A stretch of 64,000 bases of DNA from Phallusia mammillata (taxonomy: Eukaryota > Chordata > Ascidiacea > Phlebobranchia > Ascidiidae). Where the stretch lies: positions 62,610 to 126,609 of the forward strand of contig QLIY01000453.1 of the NCBI GenBank assembly GCA_003260075.1, written 5' to 3'. The position numbers and the translations under genes are program-made. The notes beneath the pieces are model-generated. The model was not told the origin of the DNA and did no database searches. It worked only from the letters and a program-made list of their open reading frames with translations. This document shows, piece by piece, positions 48,604 through 59,877 of this stretch (positions are counted from its first letter, which is position 1; each line of letters starts with the position of its first letter).

Positions 48604-51600
48604 ATGAAGAAGAGCGCAATACATTTGTTCTGCGTTGTCTTGATAACTTTTGGTACGCGTCTTTATTAATTTGTTAACTGTAAATTTGTAAACAAAGTCT
48701 GCGCTTTATAGCACACTTAAATACCTATCAGCTATGTTTGGGTTCTGAAAATTTCAGAAAAAAAATACTATTTGTAATTTCTTGTCATTTGTTAAATATT
48801 ATTTGTCGAATTTGGAACGTTGTTAGCGTGTATTCAAGGCAAGTTTAAAAATTTGATGGATAGATATTCTCGTATAAGTTTAAAGGAGTATTTTGGATGT
48901 AGCAACTGCGTTAATGAAAATTAATATTTTGGTTTCAATAAACCATGATTGTCACACAGGTTGTACAAAATGTGATGCAATCAAGAAATATGAGGACTTT
49001 GAAATTCAGGAAACACACCGTACCTGGGCCGGATACTACAATTCAACTAGTAGAAATCGTCCAATTTACATAGAGCCAGTTTCTGGAGCTCTTGCTCTCG
49101 AAGAATTTTGTTCGGTAAAAACTAATGGCATTTACAATGATACTTTTAATAGCGTTTCTCGAATTGAATTAGTTGATATTTAGATTAGAGACGGCAATGA
49201 TACAATTCTGGGCAACTATGTAGGAAATGGATTGAGCACTGGAATCATAACAACAGAAAGTTTATCTATCAAGATCAATTGTCAATTGTTCGGCAATGGG
49301 AGTCGTTTTCACCTGAGAGCTACAGAGTGTAAGCTAATATAATTGTATTTGATAATAAAACTACTGCAAAAAACTAACTGGACAAAAAATACAGAAACGA
49401 ATTTAAGTCCAAAGTGTTTTGTTAACATGCAGATGACAAGACCGTATCGTTTTCGAAGACAGTTCCATTAAGAAAAAAAGACAGATCAACTCTTTCCTTC
49501 AACTATTCAGTTTCAAATAATTATGCAATCCAGGAATGGAAATTTAAAAGCGTAACCTGTTGCCAATTTGAGTTGAGATTCAGTGACGTAAATTTGCCGG
49601 GGAAAAACTCTGTGCTAGTAAGTATTTTTAAACATATTTGTATTAGTTTGAGAAAGCCAAGTGTTGAACCTTCTCTCTGTATTTTGAAATATATGTTGCA
49701 CATTTTCCTTTATAAAATTCTTGTATTGATCAATACTACAGTTGCTCCGCGGTTGAAGAATTGTTTTTAAACACCTCAACGTTGTTTAGATTCATACGGA
49801 CATTGACACAGCCAACGCAGGACGATGGGCCGAGCCAAATATTACCCGAAACTTTACAACAATTGGACGACAACTCTATGTGCAGCTACAAGGCCGATAT
49901 GACTCAGGAGAATCGACTAAAGCGTTTCAACTCCAAATATCATATGGTCAGTTAGCTTTGTTTCTGATAAACATTTTTTATTTAATGTTTGCTGATTTAG
50001 ATTGTATGGGAAAGATAACGGCGATGGACTGCAGGGCACAACACAATACACCGTAAGTATCTAAAACATTTATTAAAGTGTGAAACTGCAATATTTTATG
50101 TAATTAAATACCTCTGTTGGAACATAACAAAATTGTAACAATGTTCCTACTCCAAAATGTACAAAAAGACCTTCCAAAGTTGGTTCGAACAAACATGTTC
50201 AAAACTTGGGTAGTAAATGCCGGTGATTTTAGATCAGTCCGTATATCACATTTTACGAAATGTCTTGCACATATACCATCAACGCATTTTTTTCAGGGAA
50301 GACACATCCCATGCAAACAAAACAGAAAAAATTCCAACCACCTTAAAGATGTTCAATGATTCACAGCACACTACAGAAACATCGGTGGTTGGAAATGTTG
50401 TGTATGCTGAAATACGACTGAAAAATGAAAACAGCGGATCTGATGATATATTTGTCAATGTAAATATCCCAACTGTAATGTTAAACTTTAAGAGCATATT
50501 TTCAAACATTTTACATTATTTGACAAACCAATTCCAAAGTTACTTTAATAAAAATGTTTCCTATGATGATATTTTGTTTGGTTGTTGATGCCAAGAACAA
50601 AGATATCAAAGGTTAATGTATCAATGCATGTTTTTAAGATGCTCAAATGTTCAATAAGTACCACAGCACAAGAAATAGCGCCAGAAGTACTTTTTGACCG
50701 AAAGTAAGTCATATATAATGTCGCGAAAGCTATGATTCAGTGATACAGAAATATCATTAAGCAGGAGCAACTATACTGCAAAAGTCACAAGAAACAACCA
50801 ACCTACATTTGCAACGTTCCAGTTTAGTACTACTCGCTTCAACACGTTTGGGTGGATGGAACTTCAATGCAAAGTCTCAGTTTGCACGAATAAGGTCTTG
50901 AGAGTTTCAAAAAGTGTCTGTTTGTCTGTGTGCAGGCATATTCTTAGTATGTGTTGTTTAATGTTTTGTATAACAACAAACGTTTACTCTAAAACGAGGC
51001 GCTTTTCATGGTGTTTATATTCTAACAACAATGGCGTTTAAGACAATCAACAAATTTAAAACAACTCATAATATCCTTATTTGCAGACATCAGCATTCTC
51101 GATTATTGCTTTCGCGCAATCGAAACAATTTTCAACTTAAATCTTTTACAAGCTTGCTTGCATTCAATTTATATCATTCCAAACCAGCCTCATAGTGCCA
51201 CTTATTGCTATTAAAACTACTTAATTGTGTATAGGCAAATGACTGCGGACATGAAGGTGCAAACAGACAAGTTGTGTCAGAAAAGCTGTGGGCTGGACCT
51301 GTACAAGGTAATTATGATTTTTGTGTAAGGAAGAGAGTGTTACCGGTACAAGCCAAATAAAAAAATACAATTCATTAATGTATACATTCAAATATCTTTA
51401 TACATAGTTTAATACTGTTTCACTTTAATTACTGCGTTTTATTTACGCTAATACCCTATACCGCCGTTACAGACACCGACACATCTACAAGTACGCCTAA
51501 AACTGGGGGAATTCCGCCCACAATGCTGTACTTTATTAGCATCACAGCAGGTGTCATATTTGTCATCGTACTCGCTTGCGTATTGGTAAAAATGAAACAA

Positions 51601-51711
51601 AGCGATCGTTTGTGCTTCAAGAAAAAGTACATGTTGGACATCAATGTGGAAACGCAAGAGGCAAAAAAAGTGATCCAAAAGAACGAGGAAACAAAGAATA
51701 AAAATGCCTAG
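48604..51711 (+). CDS. CUB-CUB-ZP-C-like type I membrane protein, 465 aa
   Basis: Exons: 48604-48652, 48960-49114, 49184-49328, 49433-49617, 49790-49946, 50001-50052, 50297-50459, 50639-50703, 50765-50879, 51235-51307, 51473-51711 (1,398 nt in frame). Residues 1-16 form a signal peptide. About 17-116 is a CUB-like domain (IYIEPVSG then CS-IRDGNDTILGNY), about 117-230 a second one; each is coded by two exons with a phase 0 intron inside and phase 1 at the borders. About 248-386 resembles the ZP-C half of a ZP module (VVYAEIRLK, LKCSIS, FQFSTTRFNTF, ELQCKVS). A Thr/Ser-rich stalk, a membrane span at about 404-425 and a 40-residue Lys-rich tail follow. Presumed surface protein; ligand unknown. 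The donors after exons 5 and 9 (GTCAGT, GTTTGC) are not strong. AATAAA at 51845-51850. Confidence 0.85.
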
Positions 51712-52212
51712 TTGTGATTTAACACAAATATGACTGTTGTTTTAATTGTTCTTTCGTTTTTCGTAGTTGCATGACAAAACTAAAAAAAATTAGCAGCATT
51801 TTTTACTCTTTTGTATTTCTATCGGTAGCGGCATATGAAAATCAAATAAAACAGCAAATAATCTTTTTATGCAAATAAGGAGCTTAAATGAGCCATCGAA
51901 GAAAAGGTTACACCAAAGGTTTTTGCATGACTGGACTAATAAAAGAACGTATGAGTGACAGAAATAAAAAAGCATTCAAACGATCGACTGAAGTAAAATA
52001 AGTTTACTTAAATCAGCAACAGTTTAAAGCAATTAACAATGCAACCCGTGCATAGCTTAAAGCAGCTGGTAATAAGCATAGCAATTGAAGAACATTTATT
52101 TATGTTGCAATTTGCATGCCCGCCAAAATAATAGGCTTTGAAAGAAAGGTACCCTTTCATAAAAAGCTTTGATTCAATGATAGTTCAGGCAAAACTTCGT
52201 CGAAGCAAAACG
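51712..52212. other. Spacer before the ZP gene
   Basis: 3' flank of the second CUB gene with AATAAA at 51845, then the upstream region of the next gene. Weakly similar to the stretch after the first CUB gene. No further feature recognised. Confidence 0.45.
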
Positions 52213-55200
52213 ATGGCTGGAAGTTTAAGAAATCTTGTGACGATTCTGGTCTGCTTTAGAACTGGTAAGTCCTTCAGCTACTTGGCGAAAATAAGAATAG
52301 TGAGACAGTTTAAAATTGCAAACTTTCAATGCTTTTGCTGAAACAAAACTTTTGTTTTATGTATACTTAACGGTTTAGTTAGTTTGCTTCCAAATGCAGT
52401 AACAATGACCGTTTAACTCCAAACTATACTTTGAGAAAATGTGTATTAGTCAATAAATCAAAGAGTAAGAATAACTATTTAAAAATAACTGTAATATGTT
52501 TAAGCCTTGTCGGAAGACACAGCGTGTAGAAGAGGTGATGTTCGGATCGTTACAATAACATCGAACCCAACAAGTCATGAACAAAGTTTTACGTCAAAGC
52601 ATCAAGATCGCCATGTATCTGTTGTTCCCATATCAGGAAAACTTGCAACACACGAATTTTGCATTGTAAGTTTAGTTGCAATCTTTTCCTTGCCAATATC
52701 CTTTAAACGTTTTTTATACTAAAAACACAAAAACTAAAGCGGGCACAAAGCCATAAGCAAAGCAAGAATTTTAAACCAAGTAGCCTACATGGAATTTTAT
52801 TCTATCATTTAAAATATGAGACCTAGACTAAATTAGTTTCAAAACGTCACTTCAATAAGGCATAAAATCATGTATTAAGGCTTGTTTTTAGGTGAAAGAT
52901 TCAAATGGGAAAAGGATAGAAAAGTACGTTGACGATGGTCTACAAACCGGAGTTGTTAGAGTAAATACTTCAAGAATGGACGTAGTGTGTGAAGTGAACA
53001 GCAGCCGGACCCGCTTTGTTCTTAAATTTGGCGGATGTAAGTTTCAAACAATGCTAGTTAAAGGTTTTAAATATGAAGGTTAAAAGGTTATATTGATTCG
53101 ACTAACTATGTTAACAGACCTTAGAGGGAACCGAATTCACCCAGACTAAAATAGGTTTTTTGATAATGTCAAATGTTGCCTTCATGGTGTTTATGAACAG
53201 AAGTAAAGTATCTGTGATGACAAAATTAGGTGTTTATAGATCGCACCTTCAGTAAAGCTGTCGCCCGGCGAAAACGCATTACATCTGGTAAGTACACAAA
53301 CTACATGTCAAATGAATGGATAATTCCGAGCAAAACAGCATGCAACTTCTCCTTGACGTTTCTATACCTCGCACTCCCTTCCCGTTGTGACATACTACTG
53401 GTAAGTTTTTACACGTGTTTGACATTTTAAAAAGTTAAAATGTATGAAGCATCAGAAACAAACACATTTGTCAGACCAAAGTTACCTTGTACTGAATATT
53501 CGCTGGCATTTTGACTTTACATTTTTACATAAGGAAGGTTCTATCCATTTGCCGTACCAAACAATAATCTTTAGCCCCAGTGGCAATTAGTTTTTTAAAT
53601 CTAATCTAATCACTTTTTATAGATTCGTTCTGATGATAACTGTTCAAACGCATTACGATGGGACACTAACCGCCAAATAGGACACTTTAGTGGAAGGAAA
53701 CTGACTCTTCAACTGCAGTCATATGGAGAGAACAAAACAGCTGATAAACAAAAAGCACAAGGATTTGAGCTTAAAATCAATAAGCACTGTAAGTCACGAC
53801 TTTCAAAACTAATAATCTACGATTCTGTCATGTCCAAAAATTGAGCTTTGCTTGTTTGTAAATTCTCAACCGAAAAGGAGTTTTAATTATAATTATACTT
53901 TAATTCTAATGTTTCATGCATTTTTTTAAAAACATATGATGTGACAAAAGTTTTTTGTCGTTACAGCTTGTTTACCAAAGAAAACAACGGTAAAATGCAA
54001 GAAAACTGTAAACGTTAGGTGAGAGTTTTAAATCACATCTGATTTAGTAATCCAAAGCCATTTGCTTAAACATACAAACAAATCGTTACTTTTTCATAGT
54101 TTCGGTGACGAAGATTTGCGCAGACTTAGTGTTTCAATCAGAAATACACTCTACATTACGACAGGCAAAACATCCGACATCAATGCAGTAAAACAGGACT
54201 GTAAAACTAAACCCGGACAAATGGAATTTTTGTTCAACTTTTCGGACTGTCAAGCAGCTGGAGTCAAGGTCAGGACTGCACACCTGTATGCGGTTTACAT
54301 TGCGAAATAGTATGGTGCAGATATAAGTGCAAAGACCCTGCCGCCGGATATGGCTATTCCAGAACATACATTTGAATAACTTACATTTTTGTTTTGTTAA
54401 ACTTTGTCCGTTTGTAAGTCTCATAAAAGTAAAAATAAGCATCCCCTGACTTGTAACGGATTTTATCATTAGTGCAACGTGCCTTTTCATTCTCAAAAAA
54501 TGTATTCTACAACATGACAAACTGCAAAACTTTCCAGTTAAAACATAAGTAAAAGCGTATGACTAGCAGAAAAACTTCTCACATCAGAAACCGACAAACA
54601 TGTAATCATTGTGTATTTCGTAATCGCAGGATACTGGAAATGTTATACACATCAACTATACAGTGCGACCCGGCCGTGGAGATAAACCTTACATTGTTGA
54701 AAACAAAGAAGTCAACTTAACCTGTTGCATGAGCAAGACCAAGTTTTTCGACGACAACGTCAATAATCCTGGCGTGGGGTAAACAAGTTTATGTTGGAGG
54801 ATTCAATAAGGGATTACAAATTTAGCGGAAAAACTATTGTACTTTATGCAATATTTTTAATAATTGGTTTGGAGAAAATGATCAATGTACACAAAAGTAC
54901 CTCTTTGCACTTATATCTACACCATACTATTTCGCAATCTAAACCGCATACAGGTGTGCAGTCCTTACCTTGACCCCGGCTGCTTGACAGTCCGAATATA
55001 TTACACAAACAGTTGAAGGAAATTTGAGAAAAATAAATTGCACAACTGCACAAATTGTCTGGTCAAATGAACTGTATCAATAAACAATATTTATTTGGCA
55101 GAAACTACTTCGGAAACTGGAGTGAACCTGAAAAGTTGCAGATACAATTTGATCTTTATTATGACACAAACAAATTGAAAGAGAATCAAACAATAGGAAT

Positions 55201-56604
55201 AGGGAAGAAAGTACACGGCCAAATCAAACTGGTGTCTGTGCCAAAGACAACAACTTACATTATAGTTCAGGTTAAAGTTCAATTTTTATGTTGTTTGGCG
55301 TTCTGGCTATCTCATTTTTAACCGTTAACTAACCGTTGCACAGGTGATTAGATGTTGGATCAGTGCTGATGGGACTCAAAACGAAATGATTTATACTCAT
55401 AGGTGATTAGATGCTTTTATTTTGTTAAGACCCACACATAGGACCACATATTTAAAGTTCTTGAACTACTTTTTTTAATATATCCATTTAGTTCTTTGCC
55501 AATCGCTTGCAAAACTTGTTCAACAGGCCCTAAAATATTTAAACTAACATATTTTTCTAGAAACGAGGCCGATGAAATTGTATCATTCTCAAGGAACTAT
55601 CAATCAAACGTAGCAGAGTTCACGTTACTATCGAAAAAACTTCTAAACATAAAAGAACTTACATTGTCTTCAATGAATATAAATTGTTTGCTCGCGATTT
55701 GCAACAACAATACCCAAAAGAACTGCACAATACAGGTTTTTATATTACGATTAACACTCTTTTGAATAATCATCCGCCCAAGAAGATGATAAAAGTTTCC
55801 TTTGATATTTAGAAGGACACACAAAGCTACAACGATACATTTGTTTCGGAAGACCATCAAATCACAGTAAAAGCGGGACCCATCAAACTCCGCTCTAGCT
55901 GTGACTTTGTAAATAATTATTTTACGATTTATCTTGTTGTAGTGTCAGTAAACATTAACTTAACTAAAGTAAAATAAATGTTTTTGATGATCAAACTTGT
56001 AATAGAAAGTAATCAATTCCTTTGCGAAAAGAATAAAACAATGAAAATCATACCTATTAACATCAAATAAATGTTGTTGTTTTTTCGCATTCCAGGAAAA
56101 GGGGTTTTGTTCTGATGACTGTACAATGGATGAAAGCAATGTTACATGTACTTGTCCTTATAACCAAATTCTTGCACCAGATGGACGTACATGTGCCGAA
56201 AACGGTATATGCTAAAGCTAAACTAAAGTGTTTTCAAAACATGAATTACTTGCGGTCGACTTTCAAGTAGGCCTAGTTGTTTTTTAACAATTTCCTCTTT
56301 TATAAGACACCTAATTCTTTGCAAAGGCGTAGAGTACAATAATTTGTTTTGTAATATAGGTTTATTATAAAGCAGCAAAACACCCATAGAAAATTGCAAA
56401 CTGCCTTTGGGTATTTAGTTTTGATTTTGCGCAGAAAAAAGAAACCTAGTGAAGATTGGAAAAGCAACGTTTCCCACTGCAGCGATGTTGGCAATTTTGG
56501 GAAGTTTAACCTTTCTTGTCACCCTGGTATTGTTTTTGCTGTGCTTGCGACATAAAAAGATGCTTTGCTTTGCCTATTCCGAAACTCTTTATTGTAACAC
56601 ATAG
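52213..56604 (+). CDS. CUB-CUB-ZP-EGF type I membrane protein, 610 aa
   Basis: Exons: 52213-52264, 52505-52665, 52892-53036, 53240-53400, 53623-53788, 53967-54018, 54100-54268, 54630-54778, 55102-55270, 55344-55402, 55561-55735, 55813-55908, 56096-56204, 56435-56604 (1,833 nt in frame). Signal peptide 1-17 (an in-frame ATG at 52177 would add 12 residues). CUB-like domains at about 18-119 and 120-228. About 246-352 resembles ZP-N (NFSDCQAAG, INYTVRP, VNLTCCM) and about 352-518 ZP-C (VIRCWISADG). About 517-553 is EGF-like, six cysteines spaced C-x6-C-x3-C-x8-C-x-C-x12-C. Membrane span about 570-592, tail RHKKMLCFAYSETLYCNT. CUB plus ZP recalls vertebrate CUZD1/DMBT1-type proteins; orthology is not claimed. 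The acceptor of exon 2 is uncertain (52505 or 52517). Domain names rest on pattern recognition. Confidence 0.82.
54241..54333 (+). repeat. Inverted repeat, left arm (end of exon 7 and its donor)
   Basis: 93 bp covering the last 28 bases of exon 7, its donor and 65 bases of intron. The reverse complement occurs at 54904-54996 with only a handful of differences. The donor here is GTCAGG. Confidence 0.93.
54904..54996 (-). repeat. Inverted repeat, right arm (antisense exon 7 copy)
   Basis: Antisense copy of 54241-54333 lying in the intron after exon 8. On the minus strand it reads the exon end GTCAAG followed by GTAAGG, a better donor than the real one. In the pre-mRNA the two arms could pair and enclose exon 8. 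Confidence 0.93.
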
Positions 56605-57336
56605 ATACATTTTGTGGATGTGTGATTCCATGTACTTTTAAAACAGACAAACTGTAACGATGAGCTTTGTTGCTTTTATGCTTAAAATGGTGAATGAATG
56701 TTGCTTTCTCAAAACATTTTATAGGAGGTTTAGAGAAAAGGACAGGTTAAGGTAACCCGACAACATTATCTTAAACTTTACAGAACAATATGTATGCAAA
56801 GCATGCTTGAAAGTAAGTCCATTGTATGCAAACCCAGGACTGTCACAAACTTTTTAACCCAGTCTATATATATGTACACATGCAAAGTAGCCAACCTGAC
56901 AAAACCGGTGGCCGCGGGAGAACGTAAATGGGACTAATGGCGAGACAATAAATCAGTCCAAGAAAAGAACAAAATTTGCATAATCAAATTCGTGCCCCAT
57001 TGGGCATATTTCTCCATTGCGACAACAACACGGTAAACATTGGAAAGCTTTTCAAACCAATTTCAGTAAAGGACAATAACTACTTTACAATCATTAGGGA
57101 GAGTAACTTTTTGACTGAGAGATAAGAAATCAACTGATTACTTACGAGACGGAAGCAACCAAATGTATTATCGATCTAAAGTAGAGTTTATTTCCACAGG
57201 ATAGTAAGATTTCTGGGCAATCATGTGTGTATAATAATATCCGCAATAGCCTATAAGACTCTTTTTCAATTTCTGAAAACAAGTTTCAGCATATATTTGA
57301 CTGTGTTCCATTTTTCGACAAAATTTTGGTCTCAAG
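56605..57336. other. Spacer before the fourth CUB gene
   Basis: The first 230 bp match the 3' flank of the fourth gene (about 59878-60130: 'acaacatta', 'ggttaaggtaac'). From about 56870, matches to about 60940-61360 upstream of the fifth gene ('aaatgggacta'). So both flanks are duplicated. No gene seen. Confidence 0.55.
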
Positions 57337-59877
57337 ATGCTGAAATTTATGATATACATTTGGTATTTTGCTTCTTTCGGGTTTCTATACAACCACGGTA
57401 AGCAGTTTGGAAACATAACGAAATAAATGTGCTGCTTTAAAATATTTTCGTAAAAATTTGCACAAAAAATAGCCTAGGCTACATGTTTAAGTTGTGTTGA
57501 TGAAACGGTATAGTGATGTGCCCTAGCTTTGCATAGTTTTTACAGCCACATTGTAACCAACAGGTTTTGGTCAAAGATGTGACACACAAGGACACAAAGA
57601 TGAGGCGGTATTTACTATTCCACAAAGAGCAATTAAACACCAAGTCACGTACAGATCAAGACTTCATGATCACGTTTTTGTCGTTCCGTTACATGGTGAT
57701 TTGGGTTTTCATGGAAATTGTACGGTACGTAGGCTAAACTTGGGGGAAACACATTTTTGAATCAACTTGAAAGTTTCAATACACATTGTTTGACATTTGC
57801 ATATATAACCTATAAATTATAGTGTTATGTAATCCTAAACTGCTCTCACAAAAATGATTATAGGCCTCTTTTATCTCTTTAGCCTACTTTGCAGAGATTC
57901 AGTGACGTAAATTTGCCGGGGAGGAGATTTTAAGCCAACGGTTCGAAAAACCAAATCGTGAAAGCGGACGGAAATACTTTAAACATATTGTGCAACCTTG
58001 GGAAAAACTTCACAGGCTTTTCAATGAAAGCAAGTGGATGTAAGAAAAAAAGTTTGCCGTTTTAACTGCAAATCATTGGTAGTCTAGCTTATTCAAAAAT
58101 AGTAGTTTCCTGCGATAAAGAATTTTTAGAAATCTGGCTTAAAAGATTATTATTTTGTCTTTTTGTAATCTGTTAATGCATCATTACATTTAGCCTACAC
58201 CAGTAAAAGTCAAAAACCTCAAAGGTCAATTGATAAGAATAAGATCTAGTTTTGAGTTTAACTTAAAAAACAATAATTTTTAGACAAGCAAAGCAACATC
58301 GAGCGAATTGAAGCTGGTAAAAATCCCATACATATACACTCACCGAACTTTCCACAAATCTACGGAAGATATGTATTTCGACAATGGGTTATTACTGGTC
58401 AACATCAATGCAATTTCACTTGCAACTTCAACTACTTCGGGCTACAGAATGAGTGCGACATATTCATGGTTAGCAAATTCGCATCCTTTTTTCAAATAAA
58501 AATTTTGTTCTAAATCAGGGTTTGGGAACCGATTTAGTACTGCGAGCCGCATGAATTACACAAAATTTTCAGGCGGGCCAAATATTTTTTAATATTTTCA
58601 AATTCCGTGTAAAAATACACTAAGCACACAAGTGGTTTTATATATCATCGCTCCGGGTTTGATTTGTTCTTTGCTGTCACATCTTTGCAACAAACATGGC
58701 ATACAGGCTTATCACTTATTTCGACTAAAATAAGAGATTGTCGATTGTTTCTGAAAGACCCTAGCTTCATTATACCTATCTGTCGTTTTTTCAAAGAATG
58801 TATTTTAAATAGCAAGAAAGGATCAACGCTAATAGCTCTAAAATCAACTTAAAACTAACACCACATGGCAAATGATTTGTATACTGCAAGGAGGCAATCG
58901 AGTGACTGTTACGTCACAAATATAGCAAGTGGATGAAAGTGTGGCAAGTTTCATTTTGGCGTCATAATATGGAATAGGGAGATTACCAGTAATGTCAAAG
59001 TCATTTTAAGAAAATGTTTGTGCATAAACATTTTATTGTTTTTTCAACAAAATTGTGACGGGGGCCACATTAAAAAGGCAAGCGGGCCGCGGGTTCCCCA
59101 CAATTGTTCTAAATTATACTTCAATAATACTAGTGATTAGGGTTCTATTTCAACTGCTCACCAGTGACATTTTTGATTTTTGAAGTTACATACTGACGGT
59201 GGGGGACCGAATGATCAGTGGACGGGATATAAAGATCCTTTTGAATTCCGCACCAAAGGAACCACACTGTACCTACAGTTTGCTGCGTACGGACGGGAAA
59301 GATATCCACAACGGCAAAAAAACGGTTTCAACCTAACTATCACACCAAGTTGAGTGCAACGCATTGTTATTTATAGATTGAATATTTTATAATGTGTATT
59401 GTATTAGAGTGTTCTATTCCAACGATACCATCAGCAGTTTGTTTGCCGCTGGACCCACAAACATGCAACGCAAACCTGCATTGTAAATTGGTGACAATCA
59501 ACGAAACCTGCCGTGCCATTGCTATAATAAAAACGACAACGCAATGCAAACTACCAATAGTAAGTTAAAAGACGTAAATAGCCAGCATACAAGTGCATGG
59601 GTAAACTTAACATCCGTGTAAAGAATGATTGGCCGTAACCCAGCAATCATGCACTGGTGTGTAGATGTTACCATCAATCGGAGCAATCTGTATTGGAAAA
59701 AGATGTCTGTATCACTGTTCCGGCGATGGGAAGACTTTAAGTGTGCGGAATGTAAACGCAACTGGTTCTACAGATAAAAGAAACCTGGTGAACATTGGAA
59801 AAGCAACGTTACCCGCTACAGAGATGTTAGCAATTTTATGTCTTTTAGCCTTTCTTGTCACCCTTGCATTGGTTTAG
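57337..59877 (+). pseudogene. CUB-CUB Cys-rich membrane-anchored protein, copy with stop codons
   Basis: Exons: 57337-57397, 57564-57724, 57895-58039, 58284-58468, 59186-59348, 59408-59559, 59665-59877. Leader MLKFMIYIWYFASFGFLY, then the CUB-like pair; the second is clear (IHSPNFPQIYGRYVFRQW, GLQNECDI, LYLQF, GFNLTI). A Cys-rich segment (CLPLDPQTC, HCKLV, NETC) and a short last region follow, with the hydrophobic end MLAILCLLAFLVTLALV. Lesions: the acceptor used by the sister (after 57545) would bring in a TAA, avoidable with the AG at 57563; the third exon starts with a patch foreign to this position and then hits an in-frame TAA, GAA in the sister; and TAG (59875-59877) ends the protein inside the membrane span, while the frame then stays open to the stop position of the gene ending at 56604. 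Probably a pseudogene. AATAAA at 59962. Confidence 0.8.
58516..59106. mobile_element. hAT-like element with perfect 8-bp target duplication
   Basis: Ends 'cagggtttgggaacc' and, on minus, 'caattgtggggaaccc'; flanked by ttctaaat at 58508-58515 and 59107-59114. It is 591 bp with no transposase-like frame. It sits in the intron between the fourth and fifth coding exons of this copy; the sister gene's intron lacks it. Confidence 0.93.
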
